From an uncultured Methanobrevibacter sp. (GTDB lineage: Archaea > Methanobacteriota > Methanobacteria > Methanobacteriales > Methanobacteriaceae): a DNA stretch of 51,112 nucleotides. The stretch is from positions 1 through 51,112 of the forward strand of contig ONSJ01000012.1 of NCBI GenBank assembly GCA_900320515.1. The letters run 5' to 3'. The notes below the pieces were generated by a model, which searched no databases, had not been told where the DNA came from, and was given only the letters and a program-made list of their open reading frames with translations. This document shows, piece by piece, positions 27,308 to 34,825 of the stretch; the first letter of the stretch is position 1; every line of letters begins with the position of its first letter. The translations under genes and the position numbers were made by a program.

Positions 27308-27898
27308 TTAAGATTTTACCAGAAATAGGCCTGTTAGAAAACTCCAAATGATCAGGGTGTAAACTGAAAGTCTCTCGAAAACAGGCATGTAGGCATTTCC
27401 AATGATGAAAAACATTATCCAGAAGGAGATCAAACCGAATATTCCCAAAATGAGAGTTGTTTTTTGATAATCTCCAAAATCATCCATGGACCTTGAGATT
27501 AAAATAAGCATGACATTTCCGCCTAAAATCGCCATCACAGCTCCCAATGTGTGATATCCGGAAGTGAGAGGGTTTCCGCCATGAATCATGCCCACAATGA
27601 TGACTCCCAAACCTGTGATTAATGTAAAAATAGAAATGATGGCCTTATTTTTAACGATGAAATCCTTGAATCTGTAAAAATATCCAAATATCAAAGCCAA
27701 ACCGACCAATATGAAAGCGGAATTCATCAGCCAGAACAAAGGGGAATTCAGATTTGGAATCCCCAGCTCTGAAATGGCATGAAAAACATAAGCATTAGAA
27801 AATGAAGCATTGAAAAAAGTTGCAGAAACAGCTTCCGCTACAACATAGTACAAACTACCTATTATAAGTGCGATTCCGGCAACTTTGGACTTCATCAT
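27308..27898 (-). CDS. DUF998-type membrane protein
   Basis: 196 aa with six predicted transmembrane helices. The pattern ISELGIPN...NSAFILVGLALI...HGGNPLTSGYHTLGA matches the DUF998 family of small integral membrane proteins, whose function is unknown. The ATG overlaps the TGA of the upstream SAP gene (ATGA), so the two are translationally coupled. Confidence 0.82.
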   Translation of the reverse strand: MMKSKVAGIALIIGSLYYVVAEAVSATFFNASFSNAYVFHAISELGIPNLNSPLFWLMNSAFILVGLALIFGYFYRFKDFIVKNKAIISIFTLITGLGVIIVGMIHGGNPLTSGYHTLGAVMAILGGNVMLILISRSMDDFGDYQKTTLILGIFGLISFWIMFFIIGNAYMPVFERLSVYTLIIWSFLTGLFLVKS

Positions 27899-28833
27899 TG
27901 GATACCGAATTTCTTATTGAAGAATTTTTCTCTCAACTCAAAGTTCAGCTCTTCAATGTCTGCACCGTCAATGGCTTTAAGCAAGGTCTTATAGCAGGTC
28001 TTTTTAGGTACAGTGACATTTTTGATATGGGATTTGTTCCAGATCTTATCAAATCTTTTCTTCAGGCTGCCCATCTTAAGCTCTTTCAAAACGTTCCTTA
28101 AGTTAATCACATTGTTTTCGTTGATGATTTCATATGTGGCATAGCTTTGAGAATCCAGGGAAATCGGATTCAGTCCTAAAATAAAATGCTGCAAATCATA
28201 GTCAAGGAAAGATTCATAATCACCAGCATATGCATAAACATGAGCCTTTGCAGACAATGCAAGTCTGAACACATCAAAATGATTGTTCACCAATGCCCTT
28301 GAGATAATCTCATCACAGAAATTCAGACCTGTTTCAATCATTCCAGCAGAAGATCCTTCAACATAAGTTTCGTAATCCTCAAATCTGAACTGTACAAGAG
28401 CAAACATGTATAAATCTATCCACTCGTTTTCCTTTAAAAATTCATGTGCCTTGTCGGTTAATTCCAAATTGTCAAATGACTTGTCAGTGCTGGTTGACAC
28501 ATTCAAATTGCTTGCATCTTTAGCTTCTTTTAATAAAGGCAAAACTCTTTCCACGAGTTCCTGTTTTTTACCTGAAACTTTCAAGCCGTTTTGTCTCAAG
28601 ATATCCTTTAGCTCGGAGACTATATATTTTTTGGAAATGTGTTCAGCAGTTATTTCAACGTCCGCTGTTACTTCCACATCACCTTCAAGATAGCCTTCAT
28701 CAACCAAATAACTGATGCATTCCTCAGCGGATGAAAAAGTTCCGAATTCACCTTCATTTAAAATATCTTCCAATTCATAACCGTTATTTAAAAAATTCAA
28801 TACATTGAATATTTCTAATTTTTGTTCACTCAC
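27895..28833 (-). CDS. SAP-domain protein, paralogue of the C-terminal part of the GNAT/SAP gene
   Basis: 312 aa. A SAP motif (YIVSELKDILRQNGLKVSGK, about 69-88, then KQELVERVL) is followed by LTDKAHEFLKENEWIDLYMF and FRFEDYETY. That is the same layout as the C-terminus of the gene at 23.3-25.1 kb (ITSKGKNHLKKFVWIGYYEH then FDFIDFCRY). SAP motifs bind DNA or RNA. The start is GTG with AAAGGTG upstream. It is coupled to the DUF998 membrane gene by a 4-nt overlap. Confidence 0.75.
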   Translation of the reverse strand: MSEQKLEIFNVLNFLNNGYELEDILNEGEFGTFSSAEECISYLVDEGYLEGDVEVTADVEITAEHISKKYIVSELKDILRQNGLKVSGKKQELVERVLPLLKEAKDASNLNVSTSTDKSFDNLELTDKAHEFLKENEWIDLYMFALVQFRFEDYETYVEGSSAGMIETGLNFCDEIISRALVNNHFDVFRLALSAKAHVYAYAGDYESFLDYDLQHFILGLNPISLDSQSYATYEIINENNVINLRNVLKELKMGSLKKRFDKIWNKSHIKNVTVPKKTCYKTLLKAIDGADIEELNFELREKFFNKKFGIQ

Positions 28834-28942
28834 TTAAACACCTTTTACACTAAATAATAAACTTCCAAAAAAAAGAAAGTATGAAAAATTATTATTATCA
28901 TTATCATATATCTTTTTTAGTTAATTTAATATTTTGCATAAG

Positions 28943-29095
28943 CTATCGAATTAGAAGTACCGCCAAAAAACAAATTATGATGACCGCATAGAATATCAGA
29001 TATTTCTTTTGACTTTTCCAGATTTTATTCCGATATAGCAGAACTGCAGTGAAAATAATCAAAAAAATATTGATTATTTGAAAAAGATCCACCAT
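28943..29095 (-). CDS. 50-residue two-helix membrane protein downstream of the RNA ligase
   Basis: ATG at 29095, TAG at 28943. The protein starts MVDLFQIINIFLIIF and has two hydrophobic helices (about 5-19 and 32-49) separated by the basic, polar RNKIWKSQKK turn. AGGTGAT, overlapping the stop region of the RNA ligase-like gene, supplies the Shine-Dalgarno 8 nt after that gene, so it is almost certainly co-transcribed with it. No homologue recognised; it could anchor the ligase-like protein at the membrane. Confidence 0.7.
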   Translation of the reverse strand: MVDLFQIINIFLIIFTAVLLYRNKIWKSQKKYLIFYAVIIICFLAVLLIR

Positions 29096-29103
29096 TGCAT
29101 CAC

Positions 29104-30393
29104 CTATTTTTTCATTAATGAAGAAAAAATCCGATAGGCAAATCTGGAGTCCTTTTTCTTGCTTGGATAAGTCTTTGCAAATTTCTTAAGCAAATCCTGA
29201 ATGCTGGCATCAGGGTTTTCTCGAATCAGTTCCTCGCAGATATTCTGAAGGCTTTTTGGAGGAACCTTGGAATCCCAAACCTCCATGAAAATCTTTTTGA
29301 TTCTGCGGCGTGTTCTCGGATCTTCAATCTGCTCGTATGTGAACTCTTCCCTCAGCTGATGCTTAACATATTTGATATAGTGGGTTTCGTCCTCATCATA
29401 GATTTCCCTGACCTGTGATCCGTATTCATCAAAGTATTTCTGGATTTCCTTTAATATGAATCGGCGGGGAACGGAATCAAGGGTTCTTGCCTCCATTTCA
29501 ATGTCTTTCGGCTTGATTTTGAGATACATCTGTCCGCCTTTGAAATGCTCCCCGTTGATGACGACTCCCTCAACGACCCTTCGGCCGTTATGCTCCATGT
29601 ATTCCCTATTTATCTTTTCCAATAGTGATTTCACCTCATTGACTGCATCGAACAATGTTGGAAATGTTTGGTCGCTTGTTACTTCATAGTTTTTCAGCTT
29701 ATGATTTACGCCGCACCATTTTACTGAAAATGAGCTTTCATATGGGTATTTTTCGATTGTGTAAATTGTTTCGGGTGTCTTGAAATCCTCCAAATCGCAA
29801 TAGCATTTAATGGCAATGTAGTTTAGAAATGTCTCATCAACATAAGCTCCGATTAACCTGATGTCGATGTAGGTGTCCATGTGAGCGATTTCATGCTTGT
29901 TCAATATTCCATACAATTCAAACATCAGAGTGTCATTGGAGTGATTGTTGTTTTTGAAAAACTCTTCGATTGCCTTTTTATCAACCAGCTTGAACATTTC
30001 AAGTATATGCTCATCAGCCACGGCCATTGAGCGAGTTTTAGGTACAAGCTCAATGGTTTGGCCCATATTATCCTTTAGAGCATAGATTATCAGACAGGTT
30101 CCGTCAAGCTTTTCCTGGCAGTGATAAATCAGGCTTTCCTCATCTTCCTTTAGCTGATGTCTCCTATCCCAGTAATGTATTTTTGGAAATGACTGCACGA
30201 ACTGCTCTGTATCATAGCATTTCCCATCTTTTTGCGTAATGTGAGTTATTATCATAGATCCCAAAAATCTATTCGGTTTTCTTGACAGATACCCCTCAAT
30301 GACATTTCCCTTTGGAGTTCTTGACTTGAATTTGCTCAAATGCTTTGGCTTTACGGTGCCGTTAAAATATTTCTCGCATAACATTTCCTTCAT
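29104..30393 (-). CDS. RNA ligase-like covalent nucleotidyltransferase
   Basis: 429 aa from the ATG at 30393, chosen because AAGGAGGG lies just upstream; the open frame extends ~60 codons further without coding signs. Motifs of ATP-dependent ligases are present in order: motif I QEKLDGTC (Lys accepts AMP), motif III-like LMFELYG, motif IV VVEGVVI, and motif V LKIKPK. A C-terminal ~110-residue helical domain follows. The arrangement resembles T4 Rnl2/archaeal RNA ligases more than DNA ligases, which have an OB domain. Probably RNA repair or sealing. It is followed by the 50-aa membrane protein and preceded by a four-copy periodic promoter element. Confidence 0.78.
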   Translation of the reverse strand: MKEMLCEKYFNGTVKPKHLSKFKSRTPKGNVIEGYLSRKPNRFLGSMIITHITQKDGKCYDTEQFVQSFPKIHYWDRRHQLKEDEESLIYHCQEKLDGTCLIIYALKDNMGQTIELVPKTRSMAVADEHILEMFKLVDKKAIEEFFKNNNHSNDTLMFELYGILNKHEIAHMDTYIDIRLIGAYVDETFLNYIAIKCYCDLEDFKTPETIYTIEKYPYESSFSVKWCGVNHKLKNYEVTSDQTFPTLFDAVNEVKSLLEKINREYMEHNGRRVVEGVVINGEHFKGGQMYLKIKPKDIEMEARTLDSVPRRFILKEIQKYFDEYGSQVREIYDEDETHYIKYVKHQLREEFTYEQIEDPRTRRRIKKIFMEVWDSKVPPKSLQNICEELIRENPDASIQDLLKKFAKTYPSKKKDSRFAYRIFSSLMKK

Positions 30394-30540
30394 GGATTCG
30401 CCCTCCTTCAAGATTATTGTTATTAACTTGTGGTTAAATTTTTTGCTCAAAATCCAAATCTGAAATAATAACATATTTAAAATTTCAAAAAATGAATTCA
30501 TTAAGGCATATTTAATTAATAAAGTTATATGAACCCAATA

Positions 30541-30631
30541 GTATTTAAAATAAGCAGTTTTAAACGAGAACAATTTTTTAAACTCAAATCAACATTACAA
30601 AACGAGAGCAATTTTACAAAACCAGACAATC
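30541..30631 (-). promoter_or_regulatory. Periodic AATTG-box element A upstream of the RNA ligase-like gene
   Basis: On the plus strand CAA-type boxes start at 30571, 30590, 30609 and (variant CAATC) 30627, with spacing 19, 19 and 18 bp. Read in promoter direction the unit is close to CTCTCGTTTTGTAAAATTG. The last box is followed by TAAGCAG (plus-strand reading) and the TATA box TTTTAAATAC (30541-30550), about 22 bp away. This is the position of an upstream activator or operator. The same design occurs at 31.35, 34.7 and 45.8 kb. 30394-30540 holds the leader, and 30632-30675 the T-rich end of the preceding gene. Confidence 0.7.
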
Positions 30632-30675
30632 GAAATTTAAAAAAAAATATTTCATTAAAAAAAGAATAGGAAAAT

Positions 30676-30933
30676 TTAAGGCATTATCTGCTTTTCAATC
30701 ATTTCCATCATAGGCAAAACATCCCTAGACAAATTAATTTCATTAACATTCTTAGGAGAACGTTTTTTAGAAGAATAATATGCTTGAACAAAGCTGCGGC
30801 TAATGAAAAACACATCTTCAAAATCCATTGTAAAATCATTTTCATTAATCTGATTAATTTTTTCAAACAATTCCGTAGCAGACTGATTAAAGTCCAATGC
30901 ACCATTAATTTCATCTTTGAGTTTAATAATCAC
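30676..30933 (-). CDS. STAS-like (DUF4325-type) small protein 1
   Basis: 85 aa. The pattern NDFTMDFEDVFFISRSFVQAYY followed by VNEINLSRDV fits the STAS-like DUF4325 fold, used in signalling as a protein-protein switch. GTG start with AGGTGAT upstream. A close paralogue is encoded at 31,409-31,666 and a third small protein lies between them. Soluble. The signalling role is inferred from the fold. Confidence 0.75.
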   Translation of the reverse strand: MIIKLKDEINGALDFNQSATELFEKINQINENDFTMDFEDVFFISRSFVQAYYSSKKRSPKNVNEINLSRDVLPMMEMIEKQIMP

Positions 30934-30975
30934 TTATATCACCTAATTTATATAAATCCAGTTTGTTAAAACCAA

Positions 30976-31245
30976 TTAATTTGTAAGAAAATCAGATTCA
31001 TCGCTTTCAGTTCTAAATTTTGGCAATTTAGAAAATAATTGATTACCATTTAATTTTTTCTCGAAATATTCAAACGCATCCTCACCATTAATCAATTTCA
31101 GATTCTGATTCATACATATACATAATAATGGAAGCATTGATGTCGGATTTAGTTCCACATCTCCTAAATCAACTTTACCATCACTTTTTCTCTTAATTAT
31201 TTCTTCAAATTCCAAATAATTATCAAATAAGTTTTTAAGTGTCAT
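30976..31245 (-). CDS. Small hypothetical protein between two STAS-like genes
   Basis: 89 aa, soluble. The stretch KVDLGDVELNPTSMLPLL then LINGEDAFEYFEKKL looks like the strand-helix core of a STAS domain, but more weakly than its neighbours. Good Shine-Dalgarno AGGTGG. Its promoter is element B, the shorter version of the periodic AATTG-box element, and 42 bp separate it from STAS-like gene 1 downstream. Confidence 0.6.
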   Translation of the reverse strand: MTLKNLFDNYLEFEEIIKRKSDGKVDLGDVELNPTSMLPLLCICMNQNLKLINGEDAFEYFEKKLNGNQLFSKLPKFRTESDESDFLTN

Positions 31246-31340
31246 ATTAACACCACCTAAACATTTAATAATTAACTAGAAAGTGAAAAAATCCGGATTT
31301 AAACAACATTTCAGTTAATGAAATTAATTTAGACAAAAAA

Positions 31341-31393
31341 GTATATAAAATAAGCAGTTTCTAATGAAAACAATTTTACAAAGCCAGACAATC
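31341..31393 (-). promoter_or_regulatory. Periodic AATTG-box element B upstream of the 89-aa gene
   Basis: Near-copy of element A lacking 37-38 central bases. The TATA region (31341-31350), the TAAGCAGTTT spacer, one full box (CAATTTTACA from 31371) and the distal CCAGACAATC (31384-31393) all match element A at the same distance from TATA. Element B therefore has two boxes, 18 bp apart. It lies just after the second STAS-like gene, so gene plus flank may have been duplicated together. Confidence 0.68.
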
Positions 31394-31408
31394 AAAAAAA
31401 TAAAAAAA

Positions 31409-31666
31409 TTATGGATTGCATGCCTCGTCAGCCGCACCCATAACAACTCTAACTTCATCAGATAAGTTTATTTCTGATATTTTTTTATCGGATTCCAGTT
31501 TGGCAGTGTAGTATGCCTGTGCAAAATTCATTGTAACAAACATTACTTCCTTGAAATCGATTATGAAGTCATCCTTAGGGATTTTATTTAAAATATCAAT
31601 CAGTTCTATCGCATCGTCACTGGATTCCAAGTGAGTGCCGAATTCGGCACCTAAATTAATCATCAT
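31409..31666 (-). CDS. STAS-like (DUF4325-type) small protein 2
   Basis: 85 aa, the same length as STAS-like protein 1 and clearly paralogous: DDFIIDFKEVMFVTMNFAQA and ISEINLSDEV align with its counterpart. AGGTG precedes the ATG. Two CAATTT-like boxes follow its stop, belonging to the promoter of the next gene on the strand. Probably a switch or scaffold protein; no partner kinase or phosphatase is visible in the window. Confidence 0.75.
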   Translation of the reverse strand: MMINLGAEFGTHLESSDDAIELIDILNKIPKDDFIIDFKEVMFVTMNFAQAYYTAKLESDKKISEINLSDEVRVVMGAADEACNP

Positions 31667-31716
31667 TTTAACACCTACATTAATATTTAAAATTTATAAT
31701 TAATATAATAATTCAC

Positions 31717-31878
31717 ATGAAGTGTCCGAAATGTGAGAGAAAACTGAAAAAAGTGTTTCACGACGCAAGCGATGAAATGGCAATAGAGTCATTGAACGGA
31801 GAGATAATACTTGGAAACTACTGTGAAAGCGAGTACAACTACTACTGCGAGAATTGCGACGAGTTCTTTCAATTATAA
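31717..31878 (+). CDS. 53-residue zinc-ribbon micro-protein
   Basis: ATG 31717, TAA 31876-31878. The protein begins MKCPKCERKLKK and ends YYCENCDEFFQL: two CxxC pairs about 36 residues apart, a classic zinc ribbon. It is too short for most gene finders. A TATA-like ATTTATAAT lies near 31690-31699, close enough for a leaderless message. The stop overlaps the end of the convergent 117-aa gene by 6 bp. Probably a nucleic-acid-binding or adaptor zinc finger. Confidence 0.8.
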   Translation: MKCPKCERKLKKVFHDASDEMAIESLNGEIILGNYCESEYNYYCENCDEFFQL

Positions 31879-32223
31879 TCCTAAAACATCCCTGTCAGGA
31901 TTTGAGTTTTTGAACAGGTTGATGTTGATATCCCTTCCGTATGTGAATTTCAGAAGGCCGGCATGGACTGACTTTAAATCCTCATCCGAAAAGTATTCAA
32001 GATAGTATATTTTTCCTCTTTCACCAACATTCATCAAAAAACGAATCATATGCCTATAAACCATAATGGAATGAGGCCTATACACTATAATATCATCGGT
32101 AATATATTCGATTAGCATATCCATTTCCAAAAAATCAGGTCCAATCACTTCAACATTGCAATTTGGAAATTTCTCTTTAATAATTGCTTCATAGTCCACT
32201 GCATCACCAATTAAAAATTTCAT
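31873..32223 (-). CDS. Hypothetical protein
   Basis: 116 aa from the ATG at 32223 (alternatives 32226 and 32232). Mixed alpha/beta, soluble, no recognised family; contains NCNVEVIGPDFLEMDM and VYRPHSIMVYRHM. No clear Shine-Dalgarno. Convergent with the zinc-ribbon gene and divergent from the MarR gene. Confidence 0.6.
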   Translation of the reverse strand: MKFLIGDAVDYEAIIKEKFPNCNVEVIGPDFLEMDMLIEYITDDIIVYRPHSIMVYRHMIRFLMNVGERGKIYYLEYFSDEDLKSVHAGLLKFTYGRDININLFKNSNPDRDVLGL

Positions 32224-32268
32224 CATAATCATTTATAAAGTATTTCAACTATTGTTTATCGATGAACA

Positions 32269-32291
32269 GTTTCCGAGGAAACATTTATATG
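32269..32291 (+). promoter_or_regulatory. Candidate MarR operator next to the MarR TATA box
   Basis: GTTTCC-GA-GGAAAC (32269-32282) is a perfect inverted repeat with a 2-bp centre, directly upstream of and touching the TATA box ATTTATATG (32283-32291). MarR proteins usually bind such palindromes in their own promoter, so autoregulation of the marR-MATE operon is likely. Confidence 0.6.
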
Positions 32292-32353
32292 TCTTTACAT
32301 ACAAAATAATTTTGAAGATTGAAAAATCTTACATAAAATCATTAGATGAAAAC

Positions 32354-32806
32354 ATGACAAATGACAATGATGCTGACAAATTTGATTCCATGCCATTTAT
32401 TGCATTAATCCACAACATATCAAAAAATAGACTAAGATACTCCATAAAAAATCCAAATCAACTGGACATGATTCATGAAGGGCGTTATTTAATTACAATT
32501 AACAAAAGAAGCGGTCTTTCGCAGGATGACCTTGCGGATACATTCACCCAAAGCAAGGGAACAATAGCCAAGGCCTTAAGGAAATTGGAAGATAAAGGGT
32601 ATGTTGAACGAATAATAGATGAAAACAACAGAAGAAAATACATTTTAAAAACAACAAAAGAAGGGAAAGAATTAGCCATTTTATTGGAAAATGATTTGAA
32701 AGAATGGGAAAAGAATGTTGGAATTGATGAACTGGATGAAAGAACAAAAGACCAGTTAAAAAACATAGCCAGAAAAAGTGAAGATATTTTGAGGGACAGT
32801 GATTGA
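32354..32806 (+). CDS. MarR-family transcriptional regulator
   Basis: 150 aa from the ATG at 32354, the usual family length; the open frame runs further upstream past the predicted promoter, so earlier starts are rejected. The winged helix has LSQDDLADTFTQSKGTIAKA and the wing YVERIIDENNRRKYILKTT, followed by the long dimerisation helix. MarR proteins repress efflux or stress genes until a small ligand binds. The MATE gene follows by one base, so they form one operon. Confidence 0.9.
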   Translation: MTNDNDADKFDSMPFIALIHNISKNRLRYSIKNPNQLDMIHEGRYLITINKRSGLSQDDLADTFTQSKGTIAKALRKLEDKGYVERIIDENNRRKYILKTTKEGKELAILLENDLKEWEKNVGIDELDERTKDQLKNIARKSEDILRDSD

Positions 32807-32807
32807 T

Positions 32808-34172
32808 ATGGCAAATAAGAACGTTGAGCTGATGAGGGGAGAACCGGAAAGGGCAGTTAAGAAGCTTGCCATTCCGATAATGATATCAATGATTTTAACC
32901 GCATTGTACAATATCGTTGACGGAATATGGGTGGCGGGCCTCGGACCGACTGCAATTGCAGGAATAGGATTCGTAACACCTATTTTCATGATTTTGAACG
33001 GAGCAAGCGTCGGACTTGGAAACGGTGCTACAAGCAGCATTTCCAGATTCATTGGAGCAAAAAACAAGGAAATGGCAACCGAATCCGCAAAACAGTCCAT
33101 GTTCATATTTCTGATAGCCTCAGTCGCCTTAACAATCATTTTTCTGATTATACAGGAACCATTGCTTAAAAGCTACGGTGCAACAGGACAAACATTAAAC
33201 GAGGCCATTGCATATGCTACACCACTGTTTTTAGGTCTTGTTGCCCTGATGTTTGGAAACGGATGCAGCGGAATCCTTCGTGGCGAAGGGGACATGAAAC
33301 GTGCAATGTATGTTGTTGTTGCTACAGTCATTCTAAATGCAATCCTTGATCCCATATTCATCTACACTTTAGGCTTCGGTTCAGCCGGAGCATCACTTGC
33401 AACAATCGTGAGCTCAGCAATCTCAGCAATAATAATCCTGTACTGGATTCTGATTAAAAAGGACACTTATATTGACGTTACCCTTAAAAACTTCAAGTTC
33501 AACCAAAAACTGGCAAGAGATATTTTGAAGGTTGGAATTCCCTCTGCACTGGACATGCTCATTATGGCGATTGCAATGTCAATCTATCTGATAGTGATAT
33601 CCCTGGTCGGAGGGGACTACGGAATAGCAACATTCACCTCAGGCCAAAGGCTATACCTCTTTGCAATAATGCCACTTACGGCTATCGGATCAGCGGTTAT
33701 CGCAGTAGCCGGAAGTGCGTATGGTGCCCGAAACGGAGATTACCTTTCAAGAGCCCATAAGTTTGGTTCAAAGTTCGGTTTGGCTTTAGGAACTGCCATT
33801 ACATTAATCCTTGTGATATTTGCAACTCCTCTCGCCACAATATTTGCATATACTCCCGAAACTGCAAATCTGGTTCCTGGAATTGCACAATACCTCCAGC
33901 TGGTATGCCCATGTCTGATTTTAACTGGAATCGGAATGCCTTCAAGCTTCTTCTATCAGGGAATCGGTAAGGGAATATATAGCCTCATGTTTACAATACT
34001 TAGGGAAATCCTCTTCGTTGTTCCATTGATTTACGTGTTTGTATTCATCTTAAATATGGATTTGGTCGGTATCTGGCTGGGATTATGTATCGGAAGGGCA
34101 ATAGCAAGCATACTCAACTATGCATTTGCAAGATATGAGATTAAAAGAATAAGAAAAAACTTTGGAAATTGA
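32808..34172 (+). CDS. MATE-family multidrug/Na+ antiporter
   Basis: 454 aa with about 12 transmembrane helices in two homologous halves, the family's usual length. Recognisable MATE stretches are IVDGIWVAGLGPTAIAGIGF, SVGLGNGATSSISRFIGAKN and, in the second half, GSAVIAVAGSAYGARN. It exports organic cations or drugs in exchange for Na+ or H+. Co-transcribed with the MarR regulator. The 3' end shares a bidirectional hairpin with the convergent gene. Confidence 0.92.
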   Translation: MANKNVELMRGEPERAVKKLAIPIMISMILTALYNIVDGIWVAGLGPTAIAGIGFVTPIFMILNGASVGLGNGATSSISRFIGAKNKEMATESAKQSMFIFLIASVALTIIFLIIQEPLLKSYGATGQTLNEAIAYATPLFLGLVALMFGNGCSGILRGEGDMKRAMYVVVATVILNAILDPIFIYTLGFGSAGASLATIVSSAISAIIILYWILIKKDTYIDVTLKNFKFNQKLARDILKVGIPSALDMLIMAIAMSIYLIVISLVGGDYGIATFTSGQRLYLFAIMPLTAIGSAVIAVAGSAYGARNGDYLSRAHKFGSKFGLALGTAITLILVIFATPLATIFAYTPETANLVPGIAQYLQLVCPCLILTGIGMPSSFFYQGIGKGIYSLMFTILREILFVVPLIYVFVFILNMDLVGIWLGLCIGRAIASILNYAFARYEIKRIRKNFGN

Positions 34173-34203
34173 ATAGATTAGAAAATATTTTCTAAATCTA
34201 TTC
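34171..34203. terminator. Shared hairpin between convergent MATE and DUF2283-like genes
   Basis: GAATAGATT at 34171-34179 pairs with AATCTATTC at 34195-34203, and AGAAAAT pairs with ATTTTCT inside, leaving one bulged T. The long stem touches both stop codons and so can end both transcripts. Confidence 0.7.
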
Positions 34204-34561
34204 AAATCAATGCAAGATTAGTTTCAGAAACAGAAAATGGCAAATCATTTAAAACCTTAAAATTAACCAGTTCATCACCATCTTCAAATTTAAATAATAC
34301 ATTAACTTCAATTACATCTGAACCAACAATGACTGTGACATTACCATTAGGATTGCACAAAGATTTTTTATCGGCATTGATTAGTTTTGATGCACTGATA
34401 ATTTCAAGATTAATTGGAAGATCATTTTGATTGAAATCCATGAATACACCAAATTCCAGCTCAATAGTTTCTTTATGAGGAATATCTTGATTTACTTCAA
34501 TATTGATAACATCTAAATTACTATCATAAGCATATTCTGCATCATATTCTTTAATTTCCAT
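34202..34561 (-). CDS. DUF2283-like small protein
   Basis: 119 aa. The pattern YDSNLDVINIEV, then ELEFGVFMDFNQNDLPINLEIISASKL, resembles DUF2283 (YDxxxDxLYI, then VxxDxxGxxxGxEIxxAS). DUF2283 proteins are small, of unknown function, and sometimes sit in toxin-antitoxin-like loci. The C-terminal third is extra. AGGTG precedes the ATG. 34562-34702 contains only AT-rich DNA that I cannot assign. Confidence 0.65.
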   Translation of the reverse strand: MEIKEYDAEYAYDSNLDVINIEVNQDIPHKETIELEFGVFMDFNQNDLPINLEIISASKLINADKKSLCNPNGNVTVIVGSDVIEVNVLFKFEDGDELVNFKVLNDLPFSVSETNLALI

Positions 34562-34702
34562 AATGACACCTTTTATTAATTTTTTTTCCGATAATAGTTA
34601 TAATTACTATTTCTTCTTCACGTAATATAAACGATTACCCGCCCATAAGTTTCTGTATGTTGATACAATTACCCAAAATACAAATATTTTAACATCTAGA
34701 AA

Positions 34703-34776
34703 AAAATGTTTTAACTTTTTAAAATTGATTTGACCTCTTTAAATTGCTTTAATTTAAAACTTAACCATTTATAAGC
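34703..34776 (+). promoter_or_regulatory. Periodic AATTG-box element D upstream of the nuclease-like gene
   Basis: In promoter direction, AAAATG (34703), AAATTG (34722) and AAATTG (34741) recur at exactly 19-bp steps, and the last box ends 21 bp before the TATA box ATTTATA (34767-34773). The middle unit AATTGATTTGAC also occurs in element C. Spacing and sequence match the elements at 30.6, 31.35 and 45.8 kb. Confidence 0.55.
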
Positions 34777-34825
34777 GATGAAAACTAATATAGAAAACAC
34801 AACTAAAATTTTAGAGGTTAAAAAA

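Noticed and set aside
30394..30573. 60-codon N-terminal extension of the RNA ligase-like frame
   Set aside because: The extension lies in the leader and promoter region and is followed by a strong AAGGAGGG site and ATG at 30,393.
34606..34740. Minus-strand frame ending VSTYRNLWAGNRLYYVKKK before the nuclease gene
   Set aside because: It looks protein-like but has no start codon, ribosome site or recognised family, and it overlaps the periodic promoter boxes. It could be a tiny gene remnant, but I cannot support it.
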